Assembly: GCF_048771995.1 (NCBI RefSeq)
Contig: NC_133026.1
Location: 151,675,001-151,739,000, forward strand
DNA from: Taeniopygia guttata
Taxonomy: Eukaryota; Chordata; Aves; Passeriformes; Estrildidae
Length of the DNA stretch: 64,000 nucleotides
Direction: 5' to 3'
This document shows positions 60,301 to 64,000 of the stretch, piece after piece. The stretch's first letter is position 1, and the number at the start of each line of letters is the position of its first letter. Position numbers and translations under genes: made by a program. The notes under the pieces were generated by a model. The model saw only the letters and a program-made list of their open reading frames with translations, was not told the DNA's origin and ran no database searches.

Positions 60301-62198
60301 GAGCACCAGGGCCCGCCGCGGCTGCTCTGGCTCCGCCTCAGTCCGGTCCTGAGGGGAAAAACAGGGAAAATGGAAAAATTGGGGGAAAATATGGGGAAAA
60401 TGTGGGAAAAATGTGGGAAAATGTGGGAGAAATGTGGGAAAAATATGGGAAAATACAGAAAAATTCCAGGAAAAACCAAGGGAAAAGGTGGGAAAAGGCG
60501 GCCGGAGCAGAGCACCAGGCCCCCCGCGGCTGCTCCGGCTTTGCCTCAGTCCGGTCCTGAGGGGAAAAACAGGGAAAAATGGAAAAATTGGGGGAAAATA
60601 TGGGGAAAATGTGGGGAAAATGTGTGAAAAAATGGGAAAAATGTGAGAAAATACAGAAAAATTCCAGGAAAAAACAAGGGAAAAGGTGGGAAACGCGGCC
60701 GAGGCAGAGCACCAGGGCCCCCCGCGGCTGCTCTGGCTCCGCCTCAGTCCGGTCCTGTGAGGGCAAAAACAGGGAAAAATGTGGGAAAAATGGGAAAATA
60801 TGGGAAAAATGGGGAAAAAATGGGAAAAATGTGGGAAAATATAGAAAAATTCCAGGAAAAACCAAGGGCAAAGGTGGGAAAAGGCGGCCGAGGCACAGCA
60901 CCAGGGCAGCCCGCGGCTGCTCCGGCTCTGCCTCAGTCCGGTCCTGAGGGGGAAAAAGAGGGAAAATGTGGGAAAATTGGGGGAAAATATGGGAAAAATG
61001 TGGGAAAAATGTGGGAAAATGTGGGAAAATGTGGGAAAATCTGGGAAAATACAGAAAAATTCCGGGAAAAACCAATGGAAAAGGTGGGAAAAGGCGGCCA
61101 GAGCAGAGCACCAGGGCCCCCCATGGCTGCTCCAGCTCTGCCTCAGTTCGGTCCTGTGGGGAAAAACAGGGAAAATATTTGAAAAGTATGGGAAAATTTG
61201 TGGGAAAGTGTGGGAAAAACATGGGAAAAATATGGAAAAATGGGGGGAAATGGGTAAAAACATGGAAAAACCCAGGGAAAAATGTGAGAAAAGCATGGGA
61301 AAAATGGGGGAAAATATCAGAAAAGGTGGGAACACACAGGGGAAACAGTGGGAAAATGGGGGGAAAATAGGGAAAAATTGGAGGAAAAACGGGGGAAAAT
61401 TGGGAAAAATGGGGAAAATATGGGAAAATGGGGGAAATGGGTAAAATAATGGAAAATCCCATGGAAAAACCCAGGGAAAAGGCGGCCAGAGCAGAGCACC
61501 AGGGCCCCCCACAGCTGCTCCGGCTCAGTCCGGTCCTGAGGGAAAACAGGGAAAATGTGGGAAAAATGTGGGAAAAATATGGGAAAACATAGGGGAAAAG
61601 GTGGGAAAACAGGGAAAGTGGGTGAAAACATGGAAAAACATGGAAAATATGGAAAAAGCTTGGAAAAATATGGGAAAGACGTGGGAACGCCATGGGAAAA
61701 AATGGAAAAAATATGGGGAAAAAACCCATGGAAAACAAGGGAAAAAATACAGAAAAAACATGGAAAAACATGGAGAAAACTGAATTCCAGATCCGTGGAA
61801 TTGATGGAATTTCTGGAATTTTGGGATCATGGAATTCCAGATTCACGGATCTCCGGATTCATGGAATTGTGGAATTCCAGGATGGTGGAATTCGTGGAAT
61901 GCTGGAATTTTGGGATCATGGAATTCCCAATACGAGAACAGAATTCTAAGGGAACCCTGTTAAAAATCCTCCTGAAATCCTGGAATTACACAGAACGGAT
62001 GGAATATTCCCAAAAAAATCCCCTCCCCGTTCCCGTTTTTCCCATTTTTCCTGAAAATCCATTGGGAATTCCCACCTTGAAGATGCTGAACAAGCCCTGG
62101 GATTTCCTGCAGACGTCGGATTTCTCAAATTCCTCCAATTTTTCCAAAGTTTCTTCCAGGTGATTCCGGGCGCAGATCCCGAAGCAGGAAGCCAGACC
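12282..62198 (-). CDS. MROH1: MROH1 maestro HEAT-like repeat protein 1, C-terminal part (22 exons, 5' end outside window)
   Basis: Exons joined from high to low coordinates total 2865 nt, i.e. 954 codons plus TGA. All 22 have AG..GT borders on the - strand and every phase fits, which is strong internal proof. Recognisable MROH1 segments in order: [248 protein letters not shown]. Human MROH1 has about 1640 residues, so about 60% is here. The protein is a large alpha-helical HEAT solenoid; HPO-27/MROH1 has been described as a RAB7-recruited lysosome fission factor. Convergence with BOP1 matches human synteny. Introns are nearly all tandem repeat. Confidence 0.95.
12395..13790. repeat. MROH1 last intron: hexanucleotide (GGGATC)n / (GGATCA)n array
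   Basis: Long runs of GGGATCGGGATC, shifting into GGATCAGGATCA and GGGATTGGGATC variants, with GGTCAGGATGGGGTCAGG insertions. It reaches within ~30 bp of the last acceptor. Confidence 0.93.
13791..14254. other. non-repetitive intron stretch
   Basis: About 460 bp of ordinary-looking intron sequence; no exon fitting MROH1 phases was found in it. Confidence 0.5.
14255..15030. repeat. MROH1 intron ~65-bp A-rich array
   Basis: About a dozen units of GGGATGATCCCAAAAAATT plus AAAATTAAA. Confidence 0.85.
15031..15550. other. non-repetitive intron stretch with an imperfect foldback
   Basis: No MROH1 exon found. 15299-15338 and the complement of 15429-15488 resemble each other (CCCGGCAGGGCCCTC against CCCGGGAAGGGCCCTC, both running into a T-rich end). 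Confidence 0.4.
15551..16810. repeat. MROH1 intron AAAAATGGGATTTTTT array
   Basis: 20-30-bp units of CCCTAAAAATGGGATTTTTT, with occasional ATGAGGAATT variants; degenerate to the right. Confidence 0.85.
16854..16919 (-). CDS. MROH1: MROH1 penultimate exon, [10 protein letters not shown]
   Basis: 66 nt: two bases, 21 codons, one base. Acceptor CCTCCAG, donor GTGAGT. It reads [20 protein letters not shown] then S, isolated by a 2.6-kb array on one side and a 4.5-kb intron on the other. Confidence 0.96.
16920..19475. repeat. MROH1 intron ~180-bp array templated next to a donor
   Basis: Thirteen copies, each with CCTTGGGGACCTCCAGGGCT and CACCTCCTGGTGACAAAAGC. Anchors lie near 17090, 17285, 17470, 17665, 17885, 18050, 18228, 18388, 18566, 18748, 18914, 19078 and 19262. 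The intron just past the donor (19390-19470, GGCCCCGGTGACAAAGGCCA) looks like the founding unit. Confidence 0.88.
19476..19578 (-). CDS. MROH1: MROH1 exon, [17 protein letters not shown]
   Basis: 103 nt: 34 codons plus one base. Acceptor CCCCGCAG sits directly against the GGGGACATT array; donor GTGAGG. It reads [20 protein letters not shown], then [14 protein letters not shown]. The Met is internal, not a start. Confidence 0.96.
19582..20230. repeat. (GGGGACATT)n array
   Basis: About 65 units of 9 bp, GGGGACATT with GGGGGGATTGG and GGGGATGTT variants, abutting the acceptor of the exon at 19476. Potential G-quadruplex on the + strand. Confidence 0.95.
20335..20740. repeat. 8-bp CCCAATAT/CCCAATGT array
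   Basis: About 50 units of CCCAATRT with occasional CCCAAAAT. Confidence 0.92.
20741..21523 (-). repeat. MROH1 intron array with four decoy exon ends and donors
   Basis: ~185-bp units with ~46 bases of the end of the exon at 21524 plus the donor (TCCCACCAGGAACTTGCAGA on +) at about 20761, 20969, 21147 and 21337. Units are separated by CCCGATATCCCAACATCCC filler. Confidence 0.92.
21524..21658 (-). CDS. MROH1: MROH1 exon, [18 protein letters not shown]
   Basis: 135 nt, 45 codons, phase 0. Acceptor TTTTCCAG, donor GTGGGACATCC. It reads [20 protein letters not shown], then ..[15 protein letters not shown]. The last ~46 bases plus donor recur four times downstream. Confidence 0.97.
21743..21895 (-). 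CDS. MROH1: MROH1 exon, [14 protein letters not shown]
   Basis: 153 nt, 51 codons, phase 0. Acceptor TTTCCCAG, donor GTGGGA. It reads [20 protein letters not shown], then ..[17 protein letters not shown]. Only an 84-bp intron separates it from the next exon. Confidence 0.96.
21940..23065. repeat. MROH1 intron GATCCCAAAATTCCCATCC array with higher-order duplication
   Basis: ~30-bp units. In addition the block at ~21938-22090 recurs nearly intact at ~22736-22890 (around CCATAGATCCCACTCTGGGA), an ~800-bp higher-order repeat. Confidence 0.88.
23070..24600. repeat. MROH1 intron ~15-bp AATGGAAAAATCCC array
   Basis: About 100 units alternating AATGGAAAAATCCC, AATGGGCCAATCCC and AGTGGGACAATCCC. Confidence 0.92.
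24741..24929 (-). CDS. MROH1: MROH1 exon, [10 protein letters not shown]
   Basis: 189 nt, 63 codons, phase 0. Acceptor CCGGCAG, donor GTGAGC. It reads [20 protein letters not shown], then ..[24 protein letters not shown] is identical in human MROH1. Confidence 0.97.
24960..26110. repeat. MROH1 intron ~200-bp array (six units) grown from the dispersed repeat
   Basis: Units with GGGGGGCTCATCC, GGATTGAGGGGATCCAGGGG, GGATGGGGAAAGAGGGA and GGCAAACAGGGATTTGGTGG. The last unit continues into the dispersed repeat at 26110-26330, so part of that element was tandemly amplified. Confidence 0.88.
25960..26330 (-). repeat. dispersed repeat, inverted copy of 1960-2340
   Basis: Reverse complement closely matches the BOP1 intron element 24 kb away, including GGAAAGGGCTGGAATTCCGG and the TTCCTGCGGCTCCGGGAAAT block. 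Confidence 0.8.
26510..26656 (-). CDS. MROH1: MROH1 exon, [14 protein letters not shown]
   Basis: 147 nt, 49 codons, phase 0. Acceptor TTTTCCAG, donor GTGGGA. It reads [20 protein letters not shown], then ..[16 protein letters not shown], a canonical HEAT helix pair. Confidence 0.95.
26660..27030. other. non-repetitive intron stretch
   Basis: About 370 bp without tandem structure. Open frames exist but none matches MROH1 or fits its phases. Confidence 0.4.
27031..28590. repeat. (GGAT)n / GGATGGATCCAT array with an embedded foreign block
   Basis: Tetranucleotide-based units GGATGGATCCATGGAT over 1.5 kb. Positions 27660-27835 hold instead ATTGGAGACACCAGGAATTC units identical in type to 29095-30180. 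Confidence 0.93.
28617..28731 (-). CDS. MROH1: MROH1 exon, VTSSAFLAE
   Basis: 115 nt: one base plus 38 codons, phase 0 end. Acceptor CCGCCCAG, donor GTGAGT. It reads [20 protein letters not shown], then ..[11 protein letters not shown]. It lies between the GGAT array and the 30-bp GGAATTCC array. Confidence 0.94.
28740..29090. other. non-repetitive intron stretch
   Basis: About 350 bp of plain intron upstream of the exon at 28617; nothing further recognised. Confidence 0.4.
29095..31320. repeat. MROH1 intron ~30-bp GGGAATTCC(A/G)CACTGGGA array, two subfamilies
   Basis: 29095-30180 uses GGGATTGGAGACACTGGGAA; 30180-31320 uses GGGATGGGTGACACCGGGAA alternating ATTCCATACT and TCCCATTTTG. Over 70 units. 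Confidence 0.93.
31439..31576 (-). CDS. MROH1: MROH1 exon, [10 protein letters not shown]
   Basis: 138 nt: one base, 45 codons, two bases. Acceptor TTTTCCAG, donor GTAGGG. It reads [20 protein letters not shown], then ..[20 protein letters not shown]. The GGWEL motif is conserved. Confidence 0.94.
31590..33285. repeat. MROH1 intron GGATTGGATTTGGGATT array
   Basis: 6-12-bp units GGATTT/GGGATT/GGATCTGG over 1.7 kb, with higher-order recurrence of ~140-bp blocks (e.g. TTTGGGCTTGGATTTGGGAC at 33005 and again after ~100 bp). Confidence 0.9.
33286..34290. other. non-repetitive intron stretch (~1 kb)
   Basis: The longest array-free part of any MROH1 intron here. No exon fits the phase-2 gap between flanking exons, and no transposon family was recognised. 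Confidence 0.4.
34300..35695. repeat. MROH1 intron ~22-bp CAGAATTCCCACTTTTCCCC array
   Basis: About 60 units; ends against the donor of the exon at 35701. Confidence 0.92.
35701..35870 (-). CDS. MROH1: MROH1 exon, [15 protein letters not shown]
   Basis: 170 nt: 56 codons plus two bases. Acceptor CCGGGCAG, donor GTGCGG. It reads [20 protein letters not shown], then ..[20 protein letters not shown]. It corresponds to the ELFVxLLLRVSCTVGVQLP block of mammalian MROH1. Confidence 0.95.
35945..37205. repeat. MROH1 intron GATGGAATTCCCATGGATTT array, then GGGAATTTTGGGG array
   Basis: 35945-36740: ~33-bp units with GGAATTCCC and GGATTTGGGGTTTTC. A ~60-bp block with GAGTTAACCCCT recurs at ~36330 and ~36670. 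36740-37205: GGGAATTCCATGGGAATTTT units. Confidence 0.9.
37227..37371 (-). CDS. MROH1: MROH1 exon, [16 protein letters not shown]
   Basis: 145 nt: one base plus 48 codons, phase 0 end. Acceptor TTTTCCAG, donor GTGAGT. It reads [20 protein letters not shown], then ..[17 protein letters not shown], a hallmark MROH1 stretch. Confidence 0.95.
37385..38696. repeat. MROH1 intron GGGATAAAAATGGGAATT array then GGATCAGGGCAGGATTTG array
   Basis: 37385-38000: ~30-bp units with GGGAGAAAAATGGGA. 38010-38696: ~25-bp units GGGATCAGGAATTCCGGGAT. One decoy copy of an exon end plus donor lies at 38537-38586. Confidence 0.88.
38703..38857 (-). CDS. MROH1: MROH1 exon, [12 protein letters not shown]
   Basis: 155 nt: 51 codons plus two bases. 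Acceptor CGTTGCAG, donor GTGGGA. It reads [20 protein letters not shown], ending ..[10 protein letters not shown] and a split Ser. Ala/Leu/Arg-rich and very GC-rich. One partial copy of its 3' edge plus donor lies at 38537-38586. Confidence 0.93.
38875..40440. repeat. MROH1 intron ~50-bp GGGAAAAGTGGGAAAAGAGG array
   Basis: Units with GGGATAGCCTGGGAAAATGG and GGGAATGCCGGGAAAAG; about 30 units. Confidence 0.88.
40450..41935 (-). repeat. MROH1 intron T-rich array with five decoy exon ends and donors
   Basis: GGAATTTTTTGGGATTTTT filler plus five copies of ~44 bases of the 3' edge of the exon at 41936 with a donor-like GTCGGAATTCC or GTTGGAATTCC, near 40508, 40967, 41144, 41322 and 41476. On + they read CCTGCTCGTGCAGGATCTCC. 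Confidence 0.92.
41936..42088 (-). CDS. MROH1: MROH1 exon, [17 protein letters not shown]
   Basis: 153 nt, 51 codons, phase 0. Acceptor TTTCTGCAG, donor GTTGGAATTCC. It reads [20 protein letters not shown] to ..[13 protein letters not shown]. Its 3' edge with donor is copied five times downstream in the intron, and its 5' edge with acceptor once upstream (~42670-42800). Confidence 0.94.
42089..43100. repeat. MROH1 intron A-rich array with a ~120-bp duplication of the exon 5' edge
   Basis: CCCCAAAAATCC filler. 42672-42800 repeats 42070-42190, including the end of exon 41936-42088, the acceptor (CTGCAGAAAATTGGG on +) and intron. Confidence 0.85.
43184..43305 (-). CDS. MROH1: MROH1 exon, [14 protein letters not shown]
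   Basis: 122 nt: two bases plus 40 codons. Acceptor TTTTCCAG, donor GTGAGA. It reads [20 protein letters not shown], then ..[16 protein letters not shown], a conserved HEAT pair. Confidence 0.94.
43310..43800. repeat. MROH1 intron ~170-bp units, three copies
   Basis: Units with GGAATTCCAGAGGGAATT and TTTTTGGGGCAATTCCAGCC. The third (43680-43800) resembles 47240-47370 and 47405-47520. Confidence 0.8.
44025..44041 (-). promoter_or_regulatory. CTCF-type core motif
   Basis: On the - strand TCCAGCAGGGGGCGCTG. Positions CCAGCAGGGGGCG fit the vertebrate CTCF core CCASYAGRKGGCR at all 13 positions. It lies in an ordinary, non-array piece of intron between the exons at 43184 and 44779. Occupancy cannot be judged from sequence. 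Confidence 0.6.
44050..44690. repeat. MROH1 intron CCCAAAAATCCCAAAAACC array
   Basis: 25-40-bp units with GGGAAAACCATTCCCAAAAA. Confidence 0.88.
44779..44914 (-). CDS. MROH1: MROH1 exon, [19 protein letters not shown]
   Basis: 136 nt: 45 codons plus one base. Acceptor TCCCGGCAG, donor GTGGGA. It reads [20 protein letters not shown] and ends LLRIQLCFQ. It joins to [10 protein letters not shown] in the next exon, as in other vertebrates. Confidence 0.94.
44940..45940. repeat. MROH1 intron GGGAATGGGAATTGGGG array
   Basis: 6-bp-based GGGAAT/GGGAATT units with GGGGATGGAAAAGCGGG and GGGGATAAAAACAGGAAT insertions. Confidence 0.9.
45978..46082 (-). CDS. MROH1: MROH1 exon, [11 protein letters not shown]
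   Basis: 105 nt, 35 codons, phase 0. Acceptor GTTCCCAG just before CATTTAGGC, donor GTGAGT. It reads [20 protein letters not shown] and ends FFLENLDVR. The AG inside CATTTAG was rejected as acceptor because it breaks the frame and loses the conserved His-Leu-Gly. Confidence 0.94.
46090..47120. repeat. MROH1 intron TGCAGGGAAAATTCTGGAAT array, then CCAAAATTCCC array
   Basis: 46090-46590: ~27-bp units. 46590-47120: units with CCCAAAACCACTCCTGGAAT. Confidence 0.9.
47132..47227 (-). CDS. MROH1: MROH1 exon, [16 protein letters not shown]
   Basis: 96 nt, 32 codons, phase 0 at both ends. Acceptor TTTTTCCAG, donor GTGAGT. It reads [20 protein letters not shown] and ends SGLQEIFA. One HEAT helix pair. 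Confidence 0.93.
47230..48167. repeat. MROH1 intron: two ~165-bp units, then array with three decoy exon ends
   Basis: 47230-47520 holds two copies of a unit with CCAGAAAAAAATGGG. 47560-48167 holds TTTTCCCCCAAAATCCCA filler plus copies of the end of the exon at 48173 with its GTGGGAATTCC donor at ~47778, ~48004 and ~48075. Confidence 0.88.
48173..48293 (-). CDS. MROH1: MROH1 exon, [11 protein letters not shown]
   Basis: 121 nt: one base, then 40 codons, ending in phase 0. Acceptor GGATTCCAG, donor GTGGGAATTCC. It reads [20 protein letters not shown] to ..NREQPGAQ. The last ~25 bases plus donor are repeated three times in the downstream intron. Confidence 0.92.
48345..49600. repeat. MROH1 intron TTATTGGGGATTAATGGGAA array
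   Basis: AT-rich 14-25-bp units GGGATTTATTGGGGATTTAT and GGGAATTATTGGG over 1.25 kb. Confidence 0.92.
49601..49815. repeat. MROH1 intron GGAATTCCCAAGGATCC short array
   Basis: Four or five ~55-bp units with CCCAAGGATCC immediately after the donor of the exon at 49822. Confidence 0.7.
49822..49901 (-). CDS. MROH1: MROH1 exon, [10 protein letters not shown]
   Basis: 80 nt: 26 codons plus two bases. Acceptor TTTTCCCAG. It reads [26 protein letters not shown]. The donor is inferred as GTATCC, leaving GT to pair with the C of the next exon (Val-Ala-Leu-Glu-Pro-Ala-Leu), which matches the family. GTGTAT two bases earlier would break the frame. The exact 3' border is less certain than for other exons. 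Confidence 0.85.
50060..50500. repeat. MROH1 intron CCTCAATTCCTGGATTT array
   Basis: 17-bp TTCCTGGATTTCCTCAA units, degenerating rightwards. Confidence 0.88.
50520..52690. repeat. MROH1 intron 22-bp CATTATCCATCCCAGTATAT array
   Basis: About 100 highly homogeneous units, alternating CATTATCCATCCCAGTATAT and CAGTATCCCATCCCAGTATA types. Open in all three + frames, so it yields a spurious 774-codon frame. Confidence 0.95.
52767..52946 (-). CDS. MROH1: MROH1 exon with Gly/Asn/Pro-rich insertion
   Basis: 180 nt, 60 codons, phase 0. Acceptor GTCCCGCAG, donor GTGAGA. It starts [20 protein letters not shown] and ends [12 protein letters not shown], both conserved. Between them residues 22-48 hold [20 protein letters not shown] and PGGSGS, absent from the mammalian protein at this point. 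Its DNA is tandem GGGAATTncCC-like repeat, so the coding region has absorbed minisatellite sequence in frame. Confidence 0.93.
52960..53870. repeat. MROH1 intron GGGATTGGGAACC array
   Basis: 6-13-bp GGGATT/GGGAACC/GGGATC units directly before the acceptor of the exon at 52767. Confidence 0.9.
53878..53996. repeat. (TAAAA)n pentanucleotide microsatellite
   Basis: About 22 nearly perfect AAAAT/TAAAA units, the only simple AT-only repeat in the window. Confidence 0.95.
54000..54840. repeat. MROH1 intron GGAATTCCGGGATCATGG array
   Basis: 54000-54120 is CCGGGAGTTACAGAAAAAT units. 54235-54840 is 8-30-bp units of TGGAATT and GGGATCATGGAATT. Confidence 0.85.
54841..55020. other. non-repetitive intron stretch
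   Basis: About 180 bp without clear repeats; no exon expected by phase between the flanking exons. Confidence 0.4.
55025..56525. repeat. MROH1 intron A-rich arrays (GGGAAAAACAAAATTCC, then AAAATTCCTGG)
   Basis: 55025-55490: ~25-bp units. 55530-55550 is a C-run followed by T-run. 55570-56525: CCTGGAAAATTCCCAGAAAA units. Confidence 0.88.
56545..56691 (-). CDS. MROH1: MROH1 exon, template of the 23-copy decoy array
   Basis: 147 nt, 49 codons, phase 0. Acceptor CCCCACAG, weak donor GTCAGA. It begins [20 protein letters not shown] and ends [10 protein letters not shown]. The first ~58 bases and the acceptor recur 23 times in the upstream intron (56692-61560). The repeat copies read [20 protein letters not shown], more like one another than like the exon. 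Confidence 0.93.
56692..61560 (-). repeat. MROH1 intron ~210-bp array with 23 decoy acceptor/exon copies
   Basis: Each unit carries, on the - strand, a CCC(C)CACAG-like or CCTCAG-like acceptor and ~58 bases of the exon at 56545-56691 (GACCGGACTGAGGCGGAGCC). A-rich filler GGGAAAATGTGGGAAAAATG follows on +. Anchors on + lie near 56846, 57066, 57290, 57490, 57690, 57880, 58078, 58320, 58520, 58730, 58926, 59120, 59320, 59540, 59745, 59940, 60160, 60335, 60545, 60745, 60925, 61140 and 61525. Confidence 0.95.
61561..61960. repeat. MROH1 intron GGAAAAACATGG tail then TGGAATTC units
   Basis: Degenerate end of the 210-bp array, then 61780-61960 with TGGAATTCCAGGAT-type units. Confidence 0.7.
62076..62198 (-). 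CDS. MROH1: MROH1 exon (most 5' in window)
   Basis: 123 nt, 41 codons, phase 0 at both ends. Acceptor CTCTGCAG and donor GTGGGAATTCC on the - strand. It reads [20 protein letters not shown], then LEEFEKSD.. to ..GLFSIFK, a helical HEAT segment that joins to [10 protein letters not shown] in the next exon. Confidence 0.93.
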
Positions 62199-62229
62199 CT
62201 GCAGAGAATTCCCGAATTTTTTTCCCAAG

Positions 62230-64000
62230 GTTCATTCCCAACTCCTGGGCTGTGCCAAGGGAATTCCCACTTGGAATTCCAGGATTTTTTGGCAGGAATT
62301 CCTGCCTAGGAAGGGCTGGGATGGAATTCCCAAGGAATTTTGGCAGCATTCCATGGAATTCCAGTATTTTTGTTGGAATTCCCACAGAATTCCAGGATTT
62401 TAGAAGAGGATCCATGGAATTCCATTTTTTTTTAGTGGGAATTCCATGGAATTCCAGGATTTGAGCTGGAATTCCAAGATTTTAGTCTGAGTTCCTTGGA
62501 ATTCCAGGATTTTTATCAGGGATCCCACGGAATTACAGGATTTTAGAGAGATTCCTTGGAATTCCACTAGTTTAATTGTGATCCCAAAGAATTCCAGGAT
62601 TTTATGTGGGATTCCAGGATTTTATTTGGGGTTCCAGGATTTTAGTCAGGATTCCTTGAAATTCCAGGATTTTAGTAGGGATTCCCCAGAATTCCAGAAC
62701 TTTAGTAAGAATTCCCTTGGAATTCCAGGATTTTATCCACCATTTCTCCGGAATTCCATTCTTATATCCACAATTTCCCTGGAATTCCATTACTTTATCC
62801 ACAATTTCCCTGGAATTCCATAATTTTATCCACCATTTCACCAGAATTCCATAATTTTATCCACCATTTCCCTGGAATTCCAGGATTTTATCCACCATTT
62901 CACCAGAATTCCATAATTTTATCTGCCACCATTTCCCTGGAATTCCATTCTTTTATCCACAATTTCCCTGGAATTCCATTCTTTTATCCACCATTTCCCT
63001 GGAATTCCAGGATTTTATCCACCATTTCCCCGGAATTCCATTATTTTATCCACCATTTCCCCGGAATTCCATAATTTTATCCACGATTTCCCCTGGAATT
63101 CCATTATTTTATCCACCATTTCCCCAGAATTCCATTCTTTTATCCATCATTTCCCTGGAATTCCAGGATTTTATCCACCATTTCCCCAGAATTCCATTCT
63201 TTTATCCACCATTTCCCTGGAATTCCAGGATTTTATCCACCATTTCCCCAGAATTCCATAATTTTATCCACAATTTCCCTGGAATTCCATTATTTTATCC
63301 ACCATTTCCTCATAATTCCATAATTTTATCCACAATTTCCCCAGAATTCCAGGATTTTATCCACAATTTCCCCGGAATTCCATGATTTTATCCACTATTT
63401 CCCTTGGAATTCCATGATTTTATCCACCATTTCCCGTAATTCCATTATTTTATCCACCATTTCACCAGAATTCCATTCTTTTACCCACCATTTCCCTGGA
63501 ATTCCATAATTTTATCCATGATTCCTTGGAATTCCATTATTTTATCCACCATTTCCTCATAATTCCATAATTTTATCCACAATTTCCCCAGAATTCCAGG
63601 ATTTTATCCACAATTTCCCCGGAATTCCATGATTTTATCCACTATTTCCCTTGGAATTCCATGATTTTATCCACCATTTCCCGTAATTCCATTATTTTAT
63701 CCACCATTTCACCAGAATTCCATTCTTTTACCCACCATTTCCCTGGAATTCCATAATTTTATCCATGATTCCTTAGAATTCCATTATTTTATCCACCATT
63801 TCCCTGGAATTCCATTATTTTATCCACCATTTCACCGGAATTCCATAATTTTATCCACCATTTCCCTGGAATTCCATAATTTTATCCACCATTTCCCCGG
63901 AATTCCATAATTTTATCCACCATTTCCCTGGAATTCCAGGATTTTATCCACAATTTCCCTGGAATTCCATAATTTTATCCACCATTTCCCCAGAATTCCA
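62230..64000. repeat. MROH1 intron ~30-bp GGAATTCCATAATTTTATCC array to window end
   Basis: About 50 units with TTTTATCCACCATTTCCC and GGAATTCCAT. The ~240-bp block from ~63300 recurs at ~63540, a higher-order duplication. It continues past the window. Confidence 0.92.

Noticed and set aside
58923..61846. 500-530-codon - strand frames with [11 protein letters not shown] repeats
   Set aside because: Looks like a repeat protein but is the decoy array of the exon at 56545; the exon pieces are separated by A/T-rich intron filler and shift frame.

Overview
This is a vertebrate nuclear window, most likely from a bird and probably from a very small GC-rich (micro/dot) chromosome. The bird assignment is an inference. 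It rests on the gene pair present and on introns made almost wholly of short GC-rich tandem repeats. There are no prokaryotic features: every coding segment is a short exon with GT..AG borders. Only about 3.7 kb of 64 kb is coding.

Two genes lie tail to tail. On the + strand, the 3' part of BOP1 (ribosome-biogenesis WD40 protein) occupies 1147-9215 as five exons, 271 complete codons plus stop, followed by a 3' UTR with four tandem poly(A)-signal modules (9216-9880). On the - strand, the 3' part of MROH1 (maestro HEAT-like repeat protein 1) runs from 62198 down to a TGA at 12284-12282. It has 22 exons totalling 2865 nt, which is exactly 954 codons plus stop, with every splice phase matching. 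Its likely poly(A) signal is at 11720-11715. BOP1 and MROH1 are also convergent neighbours in human 8q24.3, so the synteny supports both calls. Both genes run off the window at their 5' ends, so no promoter is visible.

Layout: 1-9061 BOP1 exons and introns; 9062-9880 last BOP1 exon and 3' UTR; 9881-11370 intergenic 20-bp minisatellite; 11700-12281 MROH1 3' UTR; 12282-62198 MROH1 exons separated by tandem arrays; 62199-64000 another array in the next MROH1 intron. Nearly every intron is filled by its own minisatellite, with units from 6 to about 210 bp. Many share the palindromic cores GGGAATTCCC or GGGATCCC.

The most striking observation is that at least eight arrays contain a piece of the adjoining exon or gene end: an exon edge with its authentic 3' or 5' splice site, or a terminal stop-codon or poly(A) segment. 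The real exon edge then sits as the end unit of an array of decoys. BOP1 has 6 and 18 decoy acceptors in two introns. MROH1 has 23 decoy acceptors before the exon at 56545-56691 and 1 to 5 decoy donors after several other exons. The stop-codon end of MROH1 is repeated four times and the BOP1 poly(A) module four times. One 60-codon MROH1 exon has taken up a Gly/Asn/Pro-rich stretch that resembles the same repeat core. An apparently perfect CTCF core motif lies in an MROH1 intron.
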